A stretch of DNA of 64,000 nt from JANNNF01 sp040385825 (GCA_040385825.1 JAZKGQ010000022.1:40530-104529), one strand, 5' to 3'. Positions 50,415-59,765 are shown, numbered from the stretch's first letter. Numbers and translations are program-made. Notes: generated from the letters alone by a model not told the origin.

Positions 50415-51796
50415 TGCGCTGGCTGGCCTTCCTGCGCCCCAAAGCCCTGCGCCCCCAAACCTTGCGGTGGCGGCTGGCGCTTGGCCTGGCGCTTGGGGTG
50501 CTGGTGCTGGGGCTTCTGGTGCGGCTGGCCGCGGGTCGTGTGGTGGCCGAGGAAATGGACGAAGTGTTCGATTCCGCGCTGGAGCAGATCTCGGGGCGCA
50601 TTCTGGCGCTGGTGGTGGTGGAACTGGCGCTGGACGGTGCGGCGGCCTCGCAGGCCCAGAGCCAGCTTGCCCCGCAAGAGGCCTATCTGATCTACGCCGT
50701 GCGCGGCCCTGATGGCCGCATCCTGCGCCATACCCCGAATGCCGATCTGGCCCCTTTTGCGCAAGGCCCGGTGGCGGGGTTTCGCAATGACGGGGGGTAT
50801 CGCATCTATTCGCCCGGCGCGCAGCCGGGGCGCTATACGATCGAGGTGGCCGAGCCGCTGGACAAGCGCCGCGAGGCGGTGGAAGAATCGACCCGTGTCA
50901 TACTGGCCTCGGTGCTGCTGCTGTTTCCCTTCAGCGTGGTGGCGATGCTGTGGTTTGTCGCCCGCGCCCTGCGCCCGGTCGACCGGCTGCGCGCCGAGGT
51001 GACTGCCCGTGATGGCCATGACCTTCGCCCGGTCACCGAAACCGGTCTGCCGCAGGAACTGGCGGTGATCGCCGCCGAGGTGAACCAGTTGCTGGCCCGC
51101 GTGACCCGCACGCTGGAGGCCGAGCGCGCCTTCACCACCAATTCCGCGCATGAACTGCGCACGCCGATTGCGGCGGCGCTGGCGCAGACGCAGCGCCTGC
51201 TGGCCGAGGTGCCCCCCGGCCCGCTGGCCGACCGGGCGGGCCGGGTCGAGGAGGCGCTGCACCGCCTTGCCCGTTTGTCGGAAAAGCTGATGCAACTGGC
51301 GCGGGCCGAAGGGGCGGGGGTGCTGATGGCAAAGGCGCAGGACATGCGGCCCGTGGTGCTGGCGGTGGCCGAGGATTTTCGCCGCGGCGGCCTGGGCGCG
51401 CGTCTGTCGGTCCGGGTGCCGGACAGCGGGGCCGACAGCCGGATGGACCCCGATGCCTGTGCGATCCTGTTGCGCAACCTCATCGAGAACGCCGCCCGCC
51501 ACGGGGCCGCAGGGCAACCGGTCGTGGTGACGCTGGCCGAAAACGGGGCGTTTTGGGTGGTCAATGACGGCCCGGTGCTGCCGCCCGAGGTGCTGGCGCG
51601 GCTGCATCACCGCTTTGAACGCGGGGCGGGGACGGGGACTGGGGCGGGGGCGGGCGGCGGCGATGGTGCGGGGCTGGGGCTTGCGATTGCCGATACCATT
51701 GCCCGCGCGGCAGGCGGGGAATTGCGGCTGCATTCCCCGGCAAGGGGGCATCTGTCGGGGTTCGAGGCCGAATTTCTGCCGGCCGGCTGCAAATAA
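50411..51796 (+). CDS. Sensor histidine kinase (QseC/PmrB-like)
   Basis: A 461-residue membrane kinase with two transmembrane segments (about residues 22-42 and 163-185) flanking a ~120-residue periplasmic domain (AVRGPDGRILRHTPNADL). A HAMP-like linker follows, then the H-box AHELRTPIAAA (His247), the N-box NLIENAARHG, and GAGLGLAIADTI. A run of Gly-Thr-Ala (about residues 409-421) sits in the ATP-lid region, between the F-like and G2 boxes. Probable signal: envelope damage, metals or low pH, by analogy with PmrB/QseC. Confidence 0.9.
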   Translation: MMRWLAFLRPKALRPQTLRWRLALGLALGVLVLGLLVRLAAGRVVAEEMDEVFDSALEQISGRILALVVVELALDGAAASQAQSQLAPQEAYLIYAVRGPDGRILRHTPNADLAPFAQGPVAGFRNDGGYRIYSPGAQPGRYTIEVAEPLDKRREAVEESTRVILASVLLLFPFSVVAMLWFVARALRPVDRLRAEVTARDGHDLRPVTETGLPQELAVIAAEVNQLLARVTRTLEAERAFTTNSAHELRTPIAAALAQTQRLLAEVPPGPLADRAGRVEEALHRLARLSEKLMQLARAEGAGVLMAKAQDMRPVVLAVAEDFRRGGLGARLSVRVPDSGADSRMDPDACAILLRNLIENAARHGAAGQPVVVTLAENGAFWVVNDGPVLPPEVLARLHHRFERGAGTGTGAGAGGGDGAGLGLAIADTIARAAGGELRLHSPARGHLSGFEAEFLPAGCK

Positions 51797-51870
51797 CGCC
51801 ATTCGTTCAGGTGGCTGTCAGTTTCGCGGTGCAATCGCCAGCCCGCAGACCCTGACGATGGACCCCTGAG

Positions 51871-53538
51871 ATGACCGATTTGATGGTGCAGGTCGAAAGA
51901 CCTGCGTCGCACCCGCCGTTTCGCCGCTGGCGTGCCCGGCCCGAAGTGTCGGGCCTGATGCTGGATCTGGGGGCGGCCGCATTTCTGCTGGCGGCCTATA
52001 ACCGCAAGTTCTGGGATCTTGCGGCCGGGATTTTCGACGGGCGGCCCTGGCAGCTTGTGGTGTTCGGCGCGGCGATCTATGCGCTGACCCTGTTCATTGT
52101 CCTGTCCCTGGGGTTTCGCTGGCTGAAACGCCCGTTCATTGCGGCGCTTCTGGTGATTTCGGCCGTTGCCTCCTATTACCAGGACAGCCTTGGCGTGGTG
52201 ATCGACCGCGAGATGATCCAGAACGCCATGCTGACCACGGTCAACGAATCCCGCCATCTGATAACCTGGCGCTTCTTGTACACGGTGGGGGTCTGGGGCG
52301 TGCTGCCTGCGGTGGCCGTGCTGTGGCTGCGGGTCAGGCCAAGACCGTTCTGGCGCGACCTGCTGCTTTGGCCTGCGATGCTGCTGGTCAGCTTTGCCCT
52401 GCTGGCGGGTCTGTTGTTCAGTGACTACAAGGCCATCTCGGCCATCTTCAGGGAACAGCGCGCCATGATGGCAAGCTATCAGCCCGGTGCGACGCTTGGC
52501 GCGACGCTGCGCTATGGCAAGATGGTCCTGCGCGGGCGCAATGTGGTGGTTGCACCGTTGGGGCTGGATGCCCGCAAGGGGCCGCTGCTGTCCGCCGCGA
52601 CAAAACCGGTGCTGACCGTGGTGTTTGCGGGCGAAACCGTGCGGGCGCAGAACTGGGGCCTGAACGGCTATGCGCGCGACACGACACCCGGCCTGCGCGC
52701 GCGCGGGGTCATCAACTATGCCGATGTCACCGCCTGCGGCACATCGACGGCGGTGTCGCTGCCCTGCATGTTCTCGGTCTATCCAAAGGCCGAGTACACC
52801 CATCAAAAGCACCTCGCGACCGAAAACCTGCTGGATGTGCTGGCGCGGGCCGGAATATCCGTCGGGTGGTGGGACAACAACACCGGCAGCCAGGGGATCG
52901 GCGCGCGCACCGGACAAAGGATGATGACCGCGACGCTGGACCCTGCCGCCTGCATCAGTGGCGAATGCACCGATGCGGTGTTTCTGGCCCCCATCCGAAA
53001 GGCGCTGGCGACCATGACCGAGGACACGGTGCTGGTGCTGCACATGATCGGCAATCACGGACCGGCCTATTACCTGCGCTATCCGCCTGCGGACGAGGTG
53101 TTTTCTCCGGCCTGCAACACGTCGGAATTTGCCGATTGCACGCCGCAGGAAATCGTCAATGCCTATGACAATGCGGTGCTGTTCACGGATCGGATCCTGT
53201 CACAGACCATCGATCTTCTGGCCGCGCAGGACCGGGTGGTGCCCGCGATGCTGTATGTGTCGGATCACGGCGAGTCGCTTGGAGAAGACGGGCTGTATCT
53301 GCACGCGGCCCCCGGCTTCATGGCCCCTGACGTGCAGACCAAGGTGCCGATGGTGATGTGGCTGTCGGATGCGTTCGAGACGGTGATGAAGCTGGATTCG
53401 GCCTGTCTTGCCGCGCGCGCGGCGCAGCCTGTCAGCCATGATCAGGTGTTTCATTCGGTGCTGGGCCTGATGGATGTGACAACCGCCGTCCGCGATCCGG
53501 CGCTGGATCTGACCGCAGCCTGCCGGGCACCCGCATGA
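51871..53538 (+). CDS. eptA: Lipid A phosphoethanolamine transferase EptA
   Basis: An inner-membrane enzyme adding phosphoethanolamine from phosphatidylethanolamine to lipid A, giving polymyxin resistance. The 555 residues begin with about five helices. The periplasmic alkaline-phosphatase-like domain holds the nucleophile in FAGETVRAQNWGLNGY (Thr256), HMIGNHGPAYY and YVSDHGESLGEDGLYLH. Cysteine pairs fit the EptA disulfides. It follows the kinase gene by 75 nt and overlaps dgkA. Confidence 0.94.
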   Translation: MTDLMVQVERPASHPPFRRWRARPEVSGLMLDLGAAAFLLAAYNRKFWDLAAGIFDGRPWQLVVFGAAIYALTLFIVLSLGFRWLKRPFIAALLVISAVASYYQDSLGVVIDREMIQNAMLTTVNESRHLITWRFLYTVGVWGVLPAVAVLWLRVRPRPFWRDLLLWPAMLLVSFALLAGLLFSDYKAISAIFREQRAMMASYQPGATLGATLRYGKMVLRGRNVVVAPLGLDARKGPLLSAATKPVLTVVFAGETVRAQNWGLNGYARDTTPGLRARGVINYADVTACGTSTAVSLPCMFSVYPKAEYTHQKHLATENLLDVLARAGISVGWWDNNTGSQGIGARTGQRMMTATLDPAACISGECTDAVFLAPIRKALATMTEDTVLVLHMIGNHGPAYYLRYPPADEVFSPACNTSEFADCTPQEIVNAYDNAVLFTDRILSQTIDLLAAQDRVVPAMLYVSDHGESLGEDGLYLHAAPGFMAPDVQTKVPMVMWLSDAFETVMKLDSACLAARAAQPVSHDQVFHSVLGLMDVTTAVRDPALDLTAACRAPA

Positions 53539-53960
53539 TGCCTGACACCCGCCCAACCCCCGCGCCAATCCGCAGGCCCCGGCCCCCCCGCATCGGCGGG
53601 GTGGCCCATCTTTTTGCCGCCCTTGGCTATTCCTGCGCGGGCTTGCGCCGGTTGTGGCAGGAAACCGCCTTCCGGCATGAGGTGGCGGGCACCGGCATCG
53701 GGGTGCTGCTGCTGGCGCTGTCGGGGGCAGGGGCGGCGGATCATCTGCTGTTTGCGATGCTGTTCTGCCTGCTGGTGGCGTTTGAGGCCATGAACACGGC
53801 GGTCGAGGAAATCGTCGACCATCTGTCCCCCGACTGGGCGCTGTTTGCCAGGCATGCCAAGGACCTGGGGTCGCTGGCGGTGCTGTGCGTGCTGCTGGCG
53901 CAGGGGCTGTTTCTGGTGGCGGCTGTCTGGCGCAATCTGGCGGGCATCAGCCCGTTCTGA
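53535..53960 (+). CDS. dgkA: Diacylglycerol kinase DgkA
   Basis: A 141-residue integral membrane kinase with three helices, ETAFRHE near residue 43, FEAMNTAVEEIVD (the catalytic Glu region) and HAKDLGSLAV. It recycles the diacylglycerol left by EptA. The N-terminus has an extra proline-rich 20 residues. The ATGA overlap with eptA makes the functional pairing strong. Confidence 0.93.
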   Translation: MMPDTRPTPAPIRRPRPPRIGGVAHLFAALGYSCAGLRRLWQETAFRHEVAGTGIGVLLLALSGAGAADHLLFAMLFCLLVAFEAMNTAVEEIVDHLSPDWALFARHAKDLGSLAVLCVLLAQGLFLVAAVWRNLAGISPF

Positions 53961-53969
53961 CGGTATGGG

Positions 53970-54722
53970 TCAGGCCACCACCAGCCGCGTCCCGGCCAGG
54001 GCCAGGGCGGCGGCAATCGGCTCGGTCGGGGGTTTGTCGCTGACCAGATCGTTGAAGCGGTCGAACCCCGCCACCAGCACCAGCCCCCGGCGGCCGAATT
54101 TGCTGGCGTCGGTCACCACCACCCGGCGATCCGCCTGCGCCAGCAGGGCGCGGGCAAAGGCCGCCTCGTCCGGGTCGAAATCCATCACCCCGCGCGCATC
54201 CACCGCCCCCGCCGAGATCACCGCGATGGCCGCCTGAAACCCTGCGACGAACCCGTTCGCGGCGCTGCCCAGAATGGCGCCGCTGTCGCCGATCACCTCG
54301 CCCCCGGCCAGAAACACCCGGTTGCCTGCGGTCAGTGACAGGGTGCGCGCTACATCGGTGGAATTGGTGATCACGGTCAGGCGGCGGTGGCCGGTCAGGG
54401 CGCGGGCGACGAAACTGGTGGTGGTGCCGGTGTCCAGCATCACGGCGTCGCCGTCGCGCACCATGCCCGCCACCGCCCGCGCAATCGCCTGTTTGGCCCC
54501 GGCGTTTTCGCGCATCCGGCGCCGGAAGGGGGCCTCGCCCGACGGCGTGCTCAACCCCACCGCTCCGTGCATCCGCAGCACCGCGCCATCCGCCATCAGG
54601 GGGCGCAGATCGCGCCGCACGGTTTCGGCCGATACGCCCAGGGTGCTGGCCAGCGCCGTCACCGTGACCGTCCCTTTGGTGTCGAGGATCTTCAGGATAT
54701 CGGCGTGGCGTTTCGACAGCAT
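53970..54722 (-). CDS. DeoR/GlpR-family transcriptional regulator
   Basis: A 250-residue repressor. The N-terminal helix-turn-helix reads MLSKRHADILKILDTKGTVTVTALASTLGVSAETVRRDL. The C-terminal sugar-phosphate-sensor domain has DTGTTTSFVARAL, VITNSTDVARTL and GVMDFDPDEAAFARAL. The ATG at 54722 has AAGGA at 7 nt. It is divergent from the ABC transporter operon, which it probably controls. DeoR proteins usually sense phosphorylated ligands, which fits the kinase-like genes in that operon. Confidence 0.92.
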   Translation of the reverse strand: MLSKRHADILKILDTKGTVTVTALASTLGVSAETVRRDLRPLMADGAVLRMHGAVGLSTPSGEAPFRRRMRENAGAKQAIARAVAGMVRDGDAVMLDTGTTTSFVARALTGHRRLTVITNSTDVARTLSLTAGNRVFLAGGEVIGDSGAILGSAANGFVAGFQAAIAVISAGAVDARGVMDFDPDEAAFARALLAQADRRVVVTDASKFGRRGLVLVAGFDRFNDLVSDKPPTEPIAAALALAGTRLVVA

Positions 54723-54911
54723 GGGGCATCCTTTGGCTGGTGCCGGTGGAACGGGAAATCCGTGCGGGAAATGTGGGCTTGCGGACAAACAGAAGGCAAT
54801 CGGTCAGATGCGGGCGGTAAAATCACAAAAAGCCACAGATTGCAATTGACGCAGGGGGGGGCGTGGCCGTTACCATGGCATCATCCTATACATTTTGAAC
54901 GGAGGCCACAG

Positions 54912-55877
54912 GTGACTGGATTTTCAAATCTTCGCGTCGGTCTGCTGCTGTCTGCCCTGCTTGCCCCTTCGGCCTTGATCGGGCCGGTTCTGGCGCAGGA
55001 AAGTGCCGACCCGATCAAACTGACCCTGCATGACTGGACCGGCCAGCTGATCACCACGCAACTGATGGGGGCGGTGCTGCAAAAGGCGGGCTATGCGGTC
55101 GAGTATGTGCAGGCCGATTATCTGGCGCAGTTTGCGGGCCTTCAATCCGGCGATCTGCATGTGGCGATGGAAATGTGGGAAACCACCGGACGCGAGGCGA
55201 TGGACGCCGCCATCGCCACCGGCAAGGTGGTGAATTTCGGCCCCACCGGCATGCAGGCGAAAGAGGAATGGTGGTATCCGGCCTATATGGCCGACCGCTG
55301 CCCCGGCCTGCCGGACTGGACGGCGCTGCTGACCCCCGAATGTGCGGCGGCGTTTTCCACCCCCGAAACCGCGCCCAAGGGCCGATATCTGGGTGGTCCG
55401 GTGACTTGGGGTGGCTTTGACGAGGAACGGATCGAGGCGCTGGCCCTGCCGTTCGAGGTGGTTCACGCAGGCACTGACGCCGCCCTGTTCGCCGAGCTGG
55501 AAAGTGCGGTTCAGCGCGAGGCCCCGGTCCTGCTCTGGGTCTATGCGCCGCATTGGGCGCCTGCCAAGTACAAGGGCGACTGGGTGAAATTCCCCGAATA
55601 CACCCCCGAGTGCTATTCCGACCCCGCCTGGGGCAGCAACCCGGACGCGGCCTATGACTGCGGCAAACCCTTTGGCGAGATATGGAAGGTGGGCTGGGCC
55701 GGGGTGGCCGACAAATGGCCGGGGGCGGCCCGCGCGATCACCGCCTTCAGCATCGACAATGCCGAAATGGGCGCGATGATCACTGCCGTCGATCTGGACG
55801 GGGCAAAGATCGAAGATGTGGTCGCCGCCTGGATGGCCGCCAACGAACCGCGCTGGTCGGCGTGGATTGCGAAATAA
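54912..55877 (+). CDS. Glycine betaine/proline betaine-type ABC transporter substrate-binding protein
   Basis: A 321-residue periplasmic protein with a signal peptide (VGLLLSALLAPSALIGPVLAQ). The mature part matches OpuAC/ProX: LTLHDWTGQLITTQLMG, the aromatic AKEEWWYPAYMADR, VTWGGFDEERI and LLWVYAPHWAPAKY. Several Trp/Tyr residues could form the aromatic box for a quaternary ammonium group. Two cysteine pairs are likely disulfides. The GTG start has GGAGG upstream. The exact ligand cannot be read from sequence. Confidence 0.9.
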   Translation: MTGFSNLRVGLLLSALLAPSALIGPVLAQESADPIKLTLHDWTGQLITTQLMGAVLQKAGYAVEYVQADYLAQFAGLQSGDLHVAMEMWETTGREAMDAAIATGKVVNFGPTGMQAKEEWWYPAYMADRCPGLPDWTALLTPECAAAFSTPETAPKGRYLGGPVTWGGFDEERIEALALPFEVVHAGTDAALFAELESAVQREAPVLLWVYAPHWAPAKYKGDWVKFPEYTPECYSDPAWGSNPDAAYDCGKPFGEIWKVGWAGVADKWPGAARAITAFSIDNAEMGAMITAVDLDGAKIEDVVAAWMAANEPRWSAWIAK

Positions 55878-56965
55878 CCCCTGATGCGCCCCGTGACGAT
55901 GCGCCCCATGACGATGCGCCCCATGACGATGCGCCCCGTGAAAGTCTGCCCTTGCCTGACGCCGAACTGATCTGCCGCAACATATGGAAGCTGTTCGGCC
56001 CGCGCGGGGCCGAACAGCTTGGCAAGCATGGCGGGCATCTGACCGATGCGGAACTGGTGGCCTCCGCTCTGGTGCCCGCGGTGCGCGGGGTGGACCTTGC
56101 CATCGGGCGGGGAGAGATTTTCGTGATCATGGGCCTGTCGGGGTCCGGCAAGTCCACCCTGCTGCGGTGCCTGTCGCGGTTGATCGAGCCTGACGCCGGC
56201 GAGATCCTGTTCCAGGGCACGGATTTGCGCAAGGCAACCGATGCCCGGATGATCCAGTTGCGCCGCCATGCCATGGGCATGGTGTTTCAGCATTTCGCCC
56301 TGCTGCCGCATCTGACCGTGTTGCAGAATGTGGCCTTCCCCTTGCAGGTGCAGGGGCAGGGGCGGGGGCTGCGCGAGGAAACGGCCCGCCGGATGGTGGC
56401 GCTGGTGGGCCTGTCGGGGCGCGAGGCCGCATTCCCCCGCGAACTGTCAGGTGGCCAGCAACAGCGCGTCGGCATCGCCCGCAGTCTGGCGGCAGACCCC
56501 GCCCTGTGGTTTCTGGATGAACCGTTTTCCGCGCTGGACCCGCTGATCCGGCGCGAAATGCAGGACGAATTCCTGCGCCTGCAAGCGTCCTTGCACAAGA
56601 CCATCCTGTTCGTGACGCATGACTTTGACGAGGCCATCCGTCTGGCTGACCGCATCGCCATCATGAAGGATGGTGCTGTGGTACAGGTCGGCACGCCCGA
56701 AGACATCGTGCTGCACCCCGCCAGCGATTACGTCCGCGCCTTTACCGCCGCGGTGCCCCGCGCGCGGGTGGTGCGGGTGGGGTCGGTGATGGTGGGGGCG
56801 ACAGGCGATGCCCCTGCGCAGACCATCGCCGCCCGCGCCACGGTGGCCGATGCGGCCCCCCTGTTTGTGCAAGGGGCAGGCGTGGTGGCCGTCACCGCGC
56901 CCGACGGCCAGACCCTTGGCCATCTGCACCGCCAGACCGTCATCGACCTGATGCTGGCCGGATAG
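55862..56965 (+). CDS. Glycine betaine-type ABC transporter ATP-binding protein
   Basis: An ATPase of the ProV/OpuAA type. From CRNIWKLFGPRG onward it shows Walker A GLSGSGKSTLLRCL, the Q-loop VFQHFALLPHLTV, signature LSGGQQQRVGIARSL, Walker B LWFLDEPFSALDPL and H-loop VTHDFDEA. After the ABC core is a short CBS-like remnant (MVGATGDAPAQTIAARATV). The start is uncertain: the only GTG in frame is at 55862, overlapping the end of the binding-protein gene, which puts the DAP-repeat at the N-terminus. A TTG near 55949 would skip it. Confidence 0.88.
   Translation: MDCEITPDAPRDDAPHDDAPHDDAPRESLPLPDAELICRNIWKLFGPRGAEQLGKHGGHLTDAELVASALVPAVRGVDLAIGRGEIFVIMGLSGSGKSTLLRCLSRLIEPDAGEILFQGTDLRKATDARMIQLRRHAMGMVFQHFALLPHLTVLQNVAFPLQVQGQGRGLREETARRMVALVGLSGREAAFPRELSGGQQQRVGIARSLAADPALWFLDEPFSALDPLIRREMQDEFLRLQASLHKTILFVTHDFDEAIRLADRIAIMKDGAVVQVGTPEDIVLHPASDYVRAFTAAVPRARVVRVGSVMVGATGDAPAQTIAARATVADAAPLFVQGAGVVAVTAPDGQTLGHLHRQTVIDLMLAG
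55883..55942 (+). repeat. Four tandem 15-bp repeats at the start of the ABC ATPase gene
   Basis: Four units of GATGCGCCCC(G/A)TGAC at 55883, 55898, 55913 and 55928; units 1 and 4 have G and units 2 and 3 have A, and unit 4 ends in A. In the ATPase frame they encode DAPRD, DAPHD, DAPHD, DAPRE. In the +1 frame they encode MRPVT-type repeats. Because the length is a multiple of three, copy number can change without a frameshift. Confidence 0.9.
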
Positions 56966-56966
56966 C

Positions 56967-58898
56967 ATGACAACCCTCGCCCCCTCCATCCCCCGCCAAG
57001 GCGCGCCGTTCCGGGTGGCGATTCTGCTGCTGTTCGCAGGACTGCTGCTGTGGGGCAGGGACGTGCTGCCCTGGGCCTTCGACTATCCCAAAAGCCTGAT
57101 CCCGCCGTTTCGACCGCTGATCAGCGGGTTCATCGACTGGCTGCTGAACGACGCGAGTTTCGGCCTGTTCACCTTCAGGGACATGACCCGCGCGGTGGCC
57201 GCCGTGGTCGATGCCCCTTACCGCGTCGTGCTTGGCCTGCTGTCGGCGGGCATCGGCCCGTTGCCCGCGCTGCCTTGGGTGGTGGTCACGGCCCTTGCGG
57301 CGCTGATGGGCCACCGGGCGGGGGGCGTGCGGCTGGCGCTGCTGGTGGCTGCGTGTTTCATGTATCTGGCGCTGTTCGGCCAATGGGCCTCGGCGATGGT
57401 CACGCTGGCGTCAATCCTTATCGCGGTGCCCATCGGGGTGGCAGGCGGGCTGGCACTGGGATTGGCCGCGTTCCGGCACCCGCGCCTTGCCCGCGCGATG
57501 GACCCGCTGCTGGACCTGATGCAGACGATGCCTGTCTTTGCCTACCTTGTGCCCATCCTGATCCTGTTCGGCTTTGGCCCGACAGCCGCCATCGTGGCGA
57601 CGGTGATTTTCGCCATGCCGCCGATGATCCGGGGCACTTGGCTGGCCTTGGCGCGCGTGCCGGATGACATCCGCGATCTAGGGGTGATGGTGGGCTGCAC
57701 AGAGACGCAGATGACATGGCGCGTCCTGCTGCCGGTCGCCCGTCCGGGGCTGATGGTGGGGGTCAATCAGGTGATCATGCAGTCGCTGAACATGGTGATC
57801 ATCGCCTCGATGATCGGGGCGGGGGGGCTGGGGTTTGATGTGCTGGCGGCCCTGCGGCGGCTGGATTTCGGCGCAGGGGTCGAGGCCGGGTTTGCCATCG
57901 TGGCGCTGGCGGTGGTGCTGGACCGGGTGTCACAGGCGGCGGCGGCGATGCAGGTCGGGGGCAAGGCCGGGGGCAGGCTCTGGCCTCTGGCGGTGGGGAT
58001 TCTGGGGTTGGGCTGCGGCTTGGCCTATGCGCTGCCCGCGCTGCACCGCTGGCCGGAAGGCTGGTATCTGTCCACCGGCGCCTTCTGGGGGCAGGTGGTG
58101 GAATACATCAACATCAACCACTTCGACCAGCTTGAAGGGGTCAAGAACGCCCTGCTGACGCATGTTCTGGTTCCCACCAAACGCGCGCTGACCGGGCTGC
58201 CGTGGCTGGGGGTCGCGGTTCTGCTGGCGGGGGTGGGCTGGCGCGTGGGGGGCGCGCGGCTTGCCCTGCTGGCGGGCGGCCTGACCCTGTTCATCGCCGC
58301 CACCGGCCTGTGGGAACAGGCGATGATCACCGTCTATCTGTGCGGGCTGTCGACGATCTTTGCCATGGTGATCGGCCTGCCCGTCGGCATCCTTGCCGCC
58401 GGACGCCCCGCCCTGTGGCGCATCGTGCGGCTGATGATCGACACGGCGCAGACCCTGCCCAGCTTTGTCTACCTGATGCCCGCTGTCATGCTGTTCCGGG
58501 TCGGCGATTTCACCGCCCTGCTGGCCGTTGTCGCCTATGCCGTGGTGCCTGCCATCCGCTATACCGCGCTTGGGCTGCAAGGGGTGGATGCGCGGCTGGT
58601 CGAGGCGGCCCGCGCCATGGGCTGCACAGGCGCGCAGATCATGCGCCTGAAACTGCGGCTGGCCTTGCCGGAGCTGTTGCTCGGCCTGAACCAGACCATC
58701 CTGTTCGCGCTGTCCATGCTGGTGATCACGGCCTTGGTCGGCACGCGCGATCTGGGCCAGGAGGTCTACATCGCCCTGACCAAGGCCGATGCGGGCCGGG
58801 GCCTTGTGGCGGGGCTTTGTGTCGCGGCCATCGCCATCATCGCCGACCGCCTCATCCGCGCCACCGCCGCCCGTGCCAGTCTGGGGACCATGCCATGA
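56967..58898 (+). CDS. Glycine betaine-type ABC transporter permease, duplicated (two fused permease domains)
   Basis: A 643-residue membrane protein. Two ProW-like binding-protein-dependent permease domains lie in one chain: the first EAA-type loop is in RDLGVMVGCTETQMTWRVLLP (about residue 240), the second in RLVEAARAMGCTGAQIMRLKLRL (about residue 545). Each half has GxG-type ends (IGAGGLGFDVL; VGTRDLGQEVY). The common form is a single-domain homodimer, so this fused chain would fill both permease positions. It starts 1 nt after the ATPase stop and overlaps the kinase gene by ATGA. Confidence 0.9.
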   Translation: MTTLAPSIPRQGAPFRVAILLLFAGLLLWGRDVLPWAFDYPKSLIPPFRPLISGFIDWLLNDASFGLFTFRDMTRAVAAVVDAPYRVVLGLLSAGIGPLPALPWVVVTALAALMGHRAGGVRLALLVAACFMYLALFGQWASAMVTLASILIAVPIGVAGGLALGLAAFRHPRLARAMDPLLDLMQTMPVFAYLVPILILFGFGPTAAIVATVIFAMPPMIRGTWLALARVPDDIRDLGVMVGCTETQMTWRVLLPVARPGLMVGVNQVIMQSLNMVIIASMIGAGGLGFDVLAALRRLDFGAGVEAGFAIVALAVVLDRVSQAAAAMQVGGKAGGRLWPLAVGILGLGCGLAYALPALHRWPEGWYLSTGAFWGQVVEYININHFDQLEGVKNALLTHVLVPTKRALTGLPWLGVAVLLAGVGWRVGGARLALLAGGLTLFIAATGLWEQAMITVYLCGLSTIFAMVIGLPVGILAAGRPALWRIVRLMIDTAQTLPSFVYLMPAVMLFRVGDFTALLAVVAYAVVPAIRYTALGLQGVDARLVEAARAMGCTGAQIMRLKLRLALPELLLGLNQTILFALSMLVITALVGTRDLGQEVYIALTKADAGRGLVAGLCVAAIAIIADRLIRATAARASLGTMP

Positions 58899-59764
58899 GC
58901 CTTGCCCGCATCCTTGCCCTGCCGTGCTGGAACGGCCCCCCGCAGGCCGAGCCGTTGCACGGCGGGTTGTCGAACGAGATCTGGAAAGTCACCGATGCCG
59001 CAGGCCCGCATGTCGTGCGCTTTGGCCTCGACTACCCCTTCCACCACGTCAACCGCACGCGCGAGGCGATGACCACCCGCGCCGCCCATGCCGCAGGTTT
59101 TGCCCCCGCCGTCACGCACACCGAACCCGGCGTGATGGTGACGGACTTCATCACCTCGCGCACCCTTGGCCCGGCGGACATCTGCAATGACCCCGCCCGC
59201 ATCGCCCATCTGCTGCGCCGGTTTCACACCGCCATGCCCGCCCATGTCACCGGCGAGGCCTATCTGTTCTGGGTGTTCCACACCATCCGCGACTATGCCC
59301 GCACCCTGACCGCCGCTGGCAGGCCCGTCTTGCCCGCCCTTCTGGATCAGGCCACCGCATGGGAGGCTGCCCAGATTCCGCTGCCGATAATCTTTGCCCA
59401 TAACGACCTGCTGCCCGCCAATTTTCTTGATGATGGTGCCCGGCTCTGGCTGATCGACTATGAATATGCGGGCTTTTCCACGTCGCTGTTCGACCTTGCC
59501 GGGGCCGCATCGAATGCGGGCATGACCGAAGCCCAGTCGCACAGCCTGCTTGCCGGCTATTTCGGCGCCCCCCCCACCCCCGCCCTGATCCGCGCCTTTG
59601 ACGCGATGCAATGCGCGTCGCTGCTGCGCGAGGCCATGTGGGCCATGGTATCAGACCTTCACCTGTCGGCTCCGGGGGTGAACTATGCCGCCTATGCCGA
59701 TGAAAACATTGAAAGATTGCGGGTGGCGATGGCCGCTTGCGCCCAGAAACATGGACCATTCTGA
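58895..59764 (+). CDS. Choline/ethanolamine kinase-like phosphotransferase
   Basis: A 289-residue protein of the APH/choline kinase fold. LHGGLSNEIWKV near residue 22, the catalytic loop FAHNDLLPANFL and the metal motif LWLIDYEYAG. It is coupled to the permease (ATGA) and 1 nt from the flavoprotein gene, so it acts in the same pathway. A choline-like amino alcohol is the likely substrate, by family. Confidence 0.88.
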   Translation: MSLARILALPCWNGPPQAEPLHGGLSNEIWKVTDAAGPHVVRFGLDYPFHHVNRTREAMTTRAAHAAGFAPAVTHTEPGVMVTDFITSRTLGPADICNDPARIAHLLRRFHTAMPAHVTGEAYLFWVFHTIRDYARTLTAAGRPVLPALLDQATAWEAAQIPLPIIFAHNDLLPANFLDDGARLWLIDYEYAGFSTSLFDLAGAASNAGMTEAQSHSLLAGYFGAPPTPALIRAFDAMQCASLLREAMWAMVSDLHLSAPGVNYAAYADENIERLRVAMAACAQKHGPF

Positions 59765-59765
59765 C

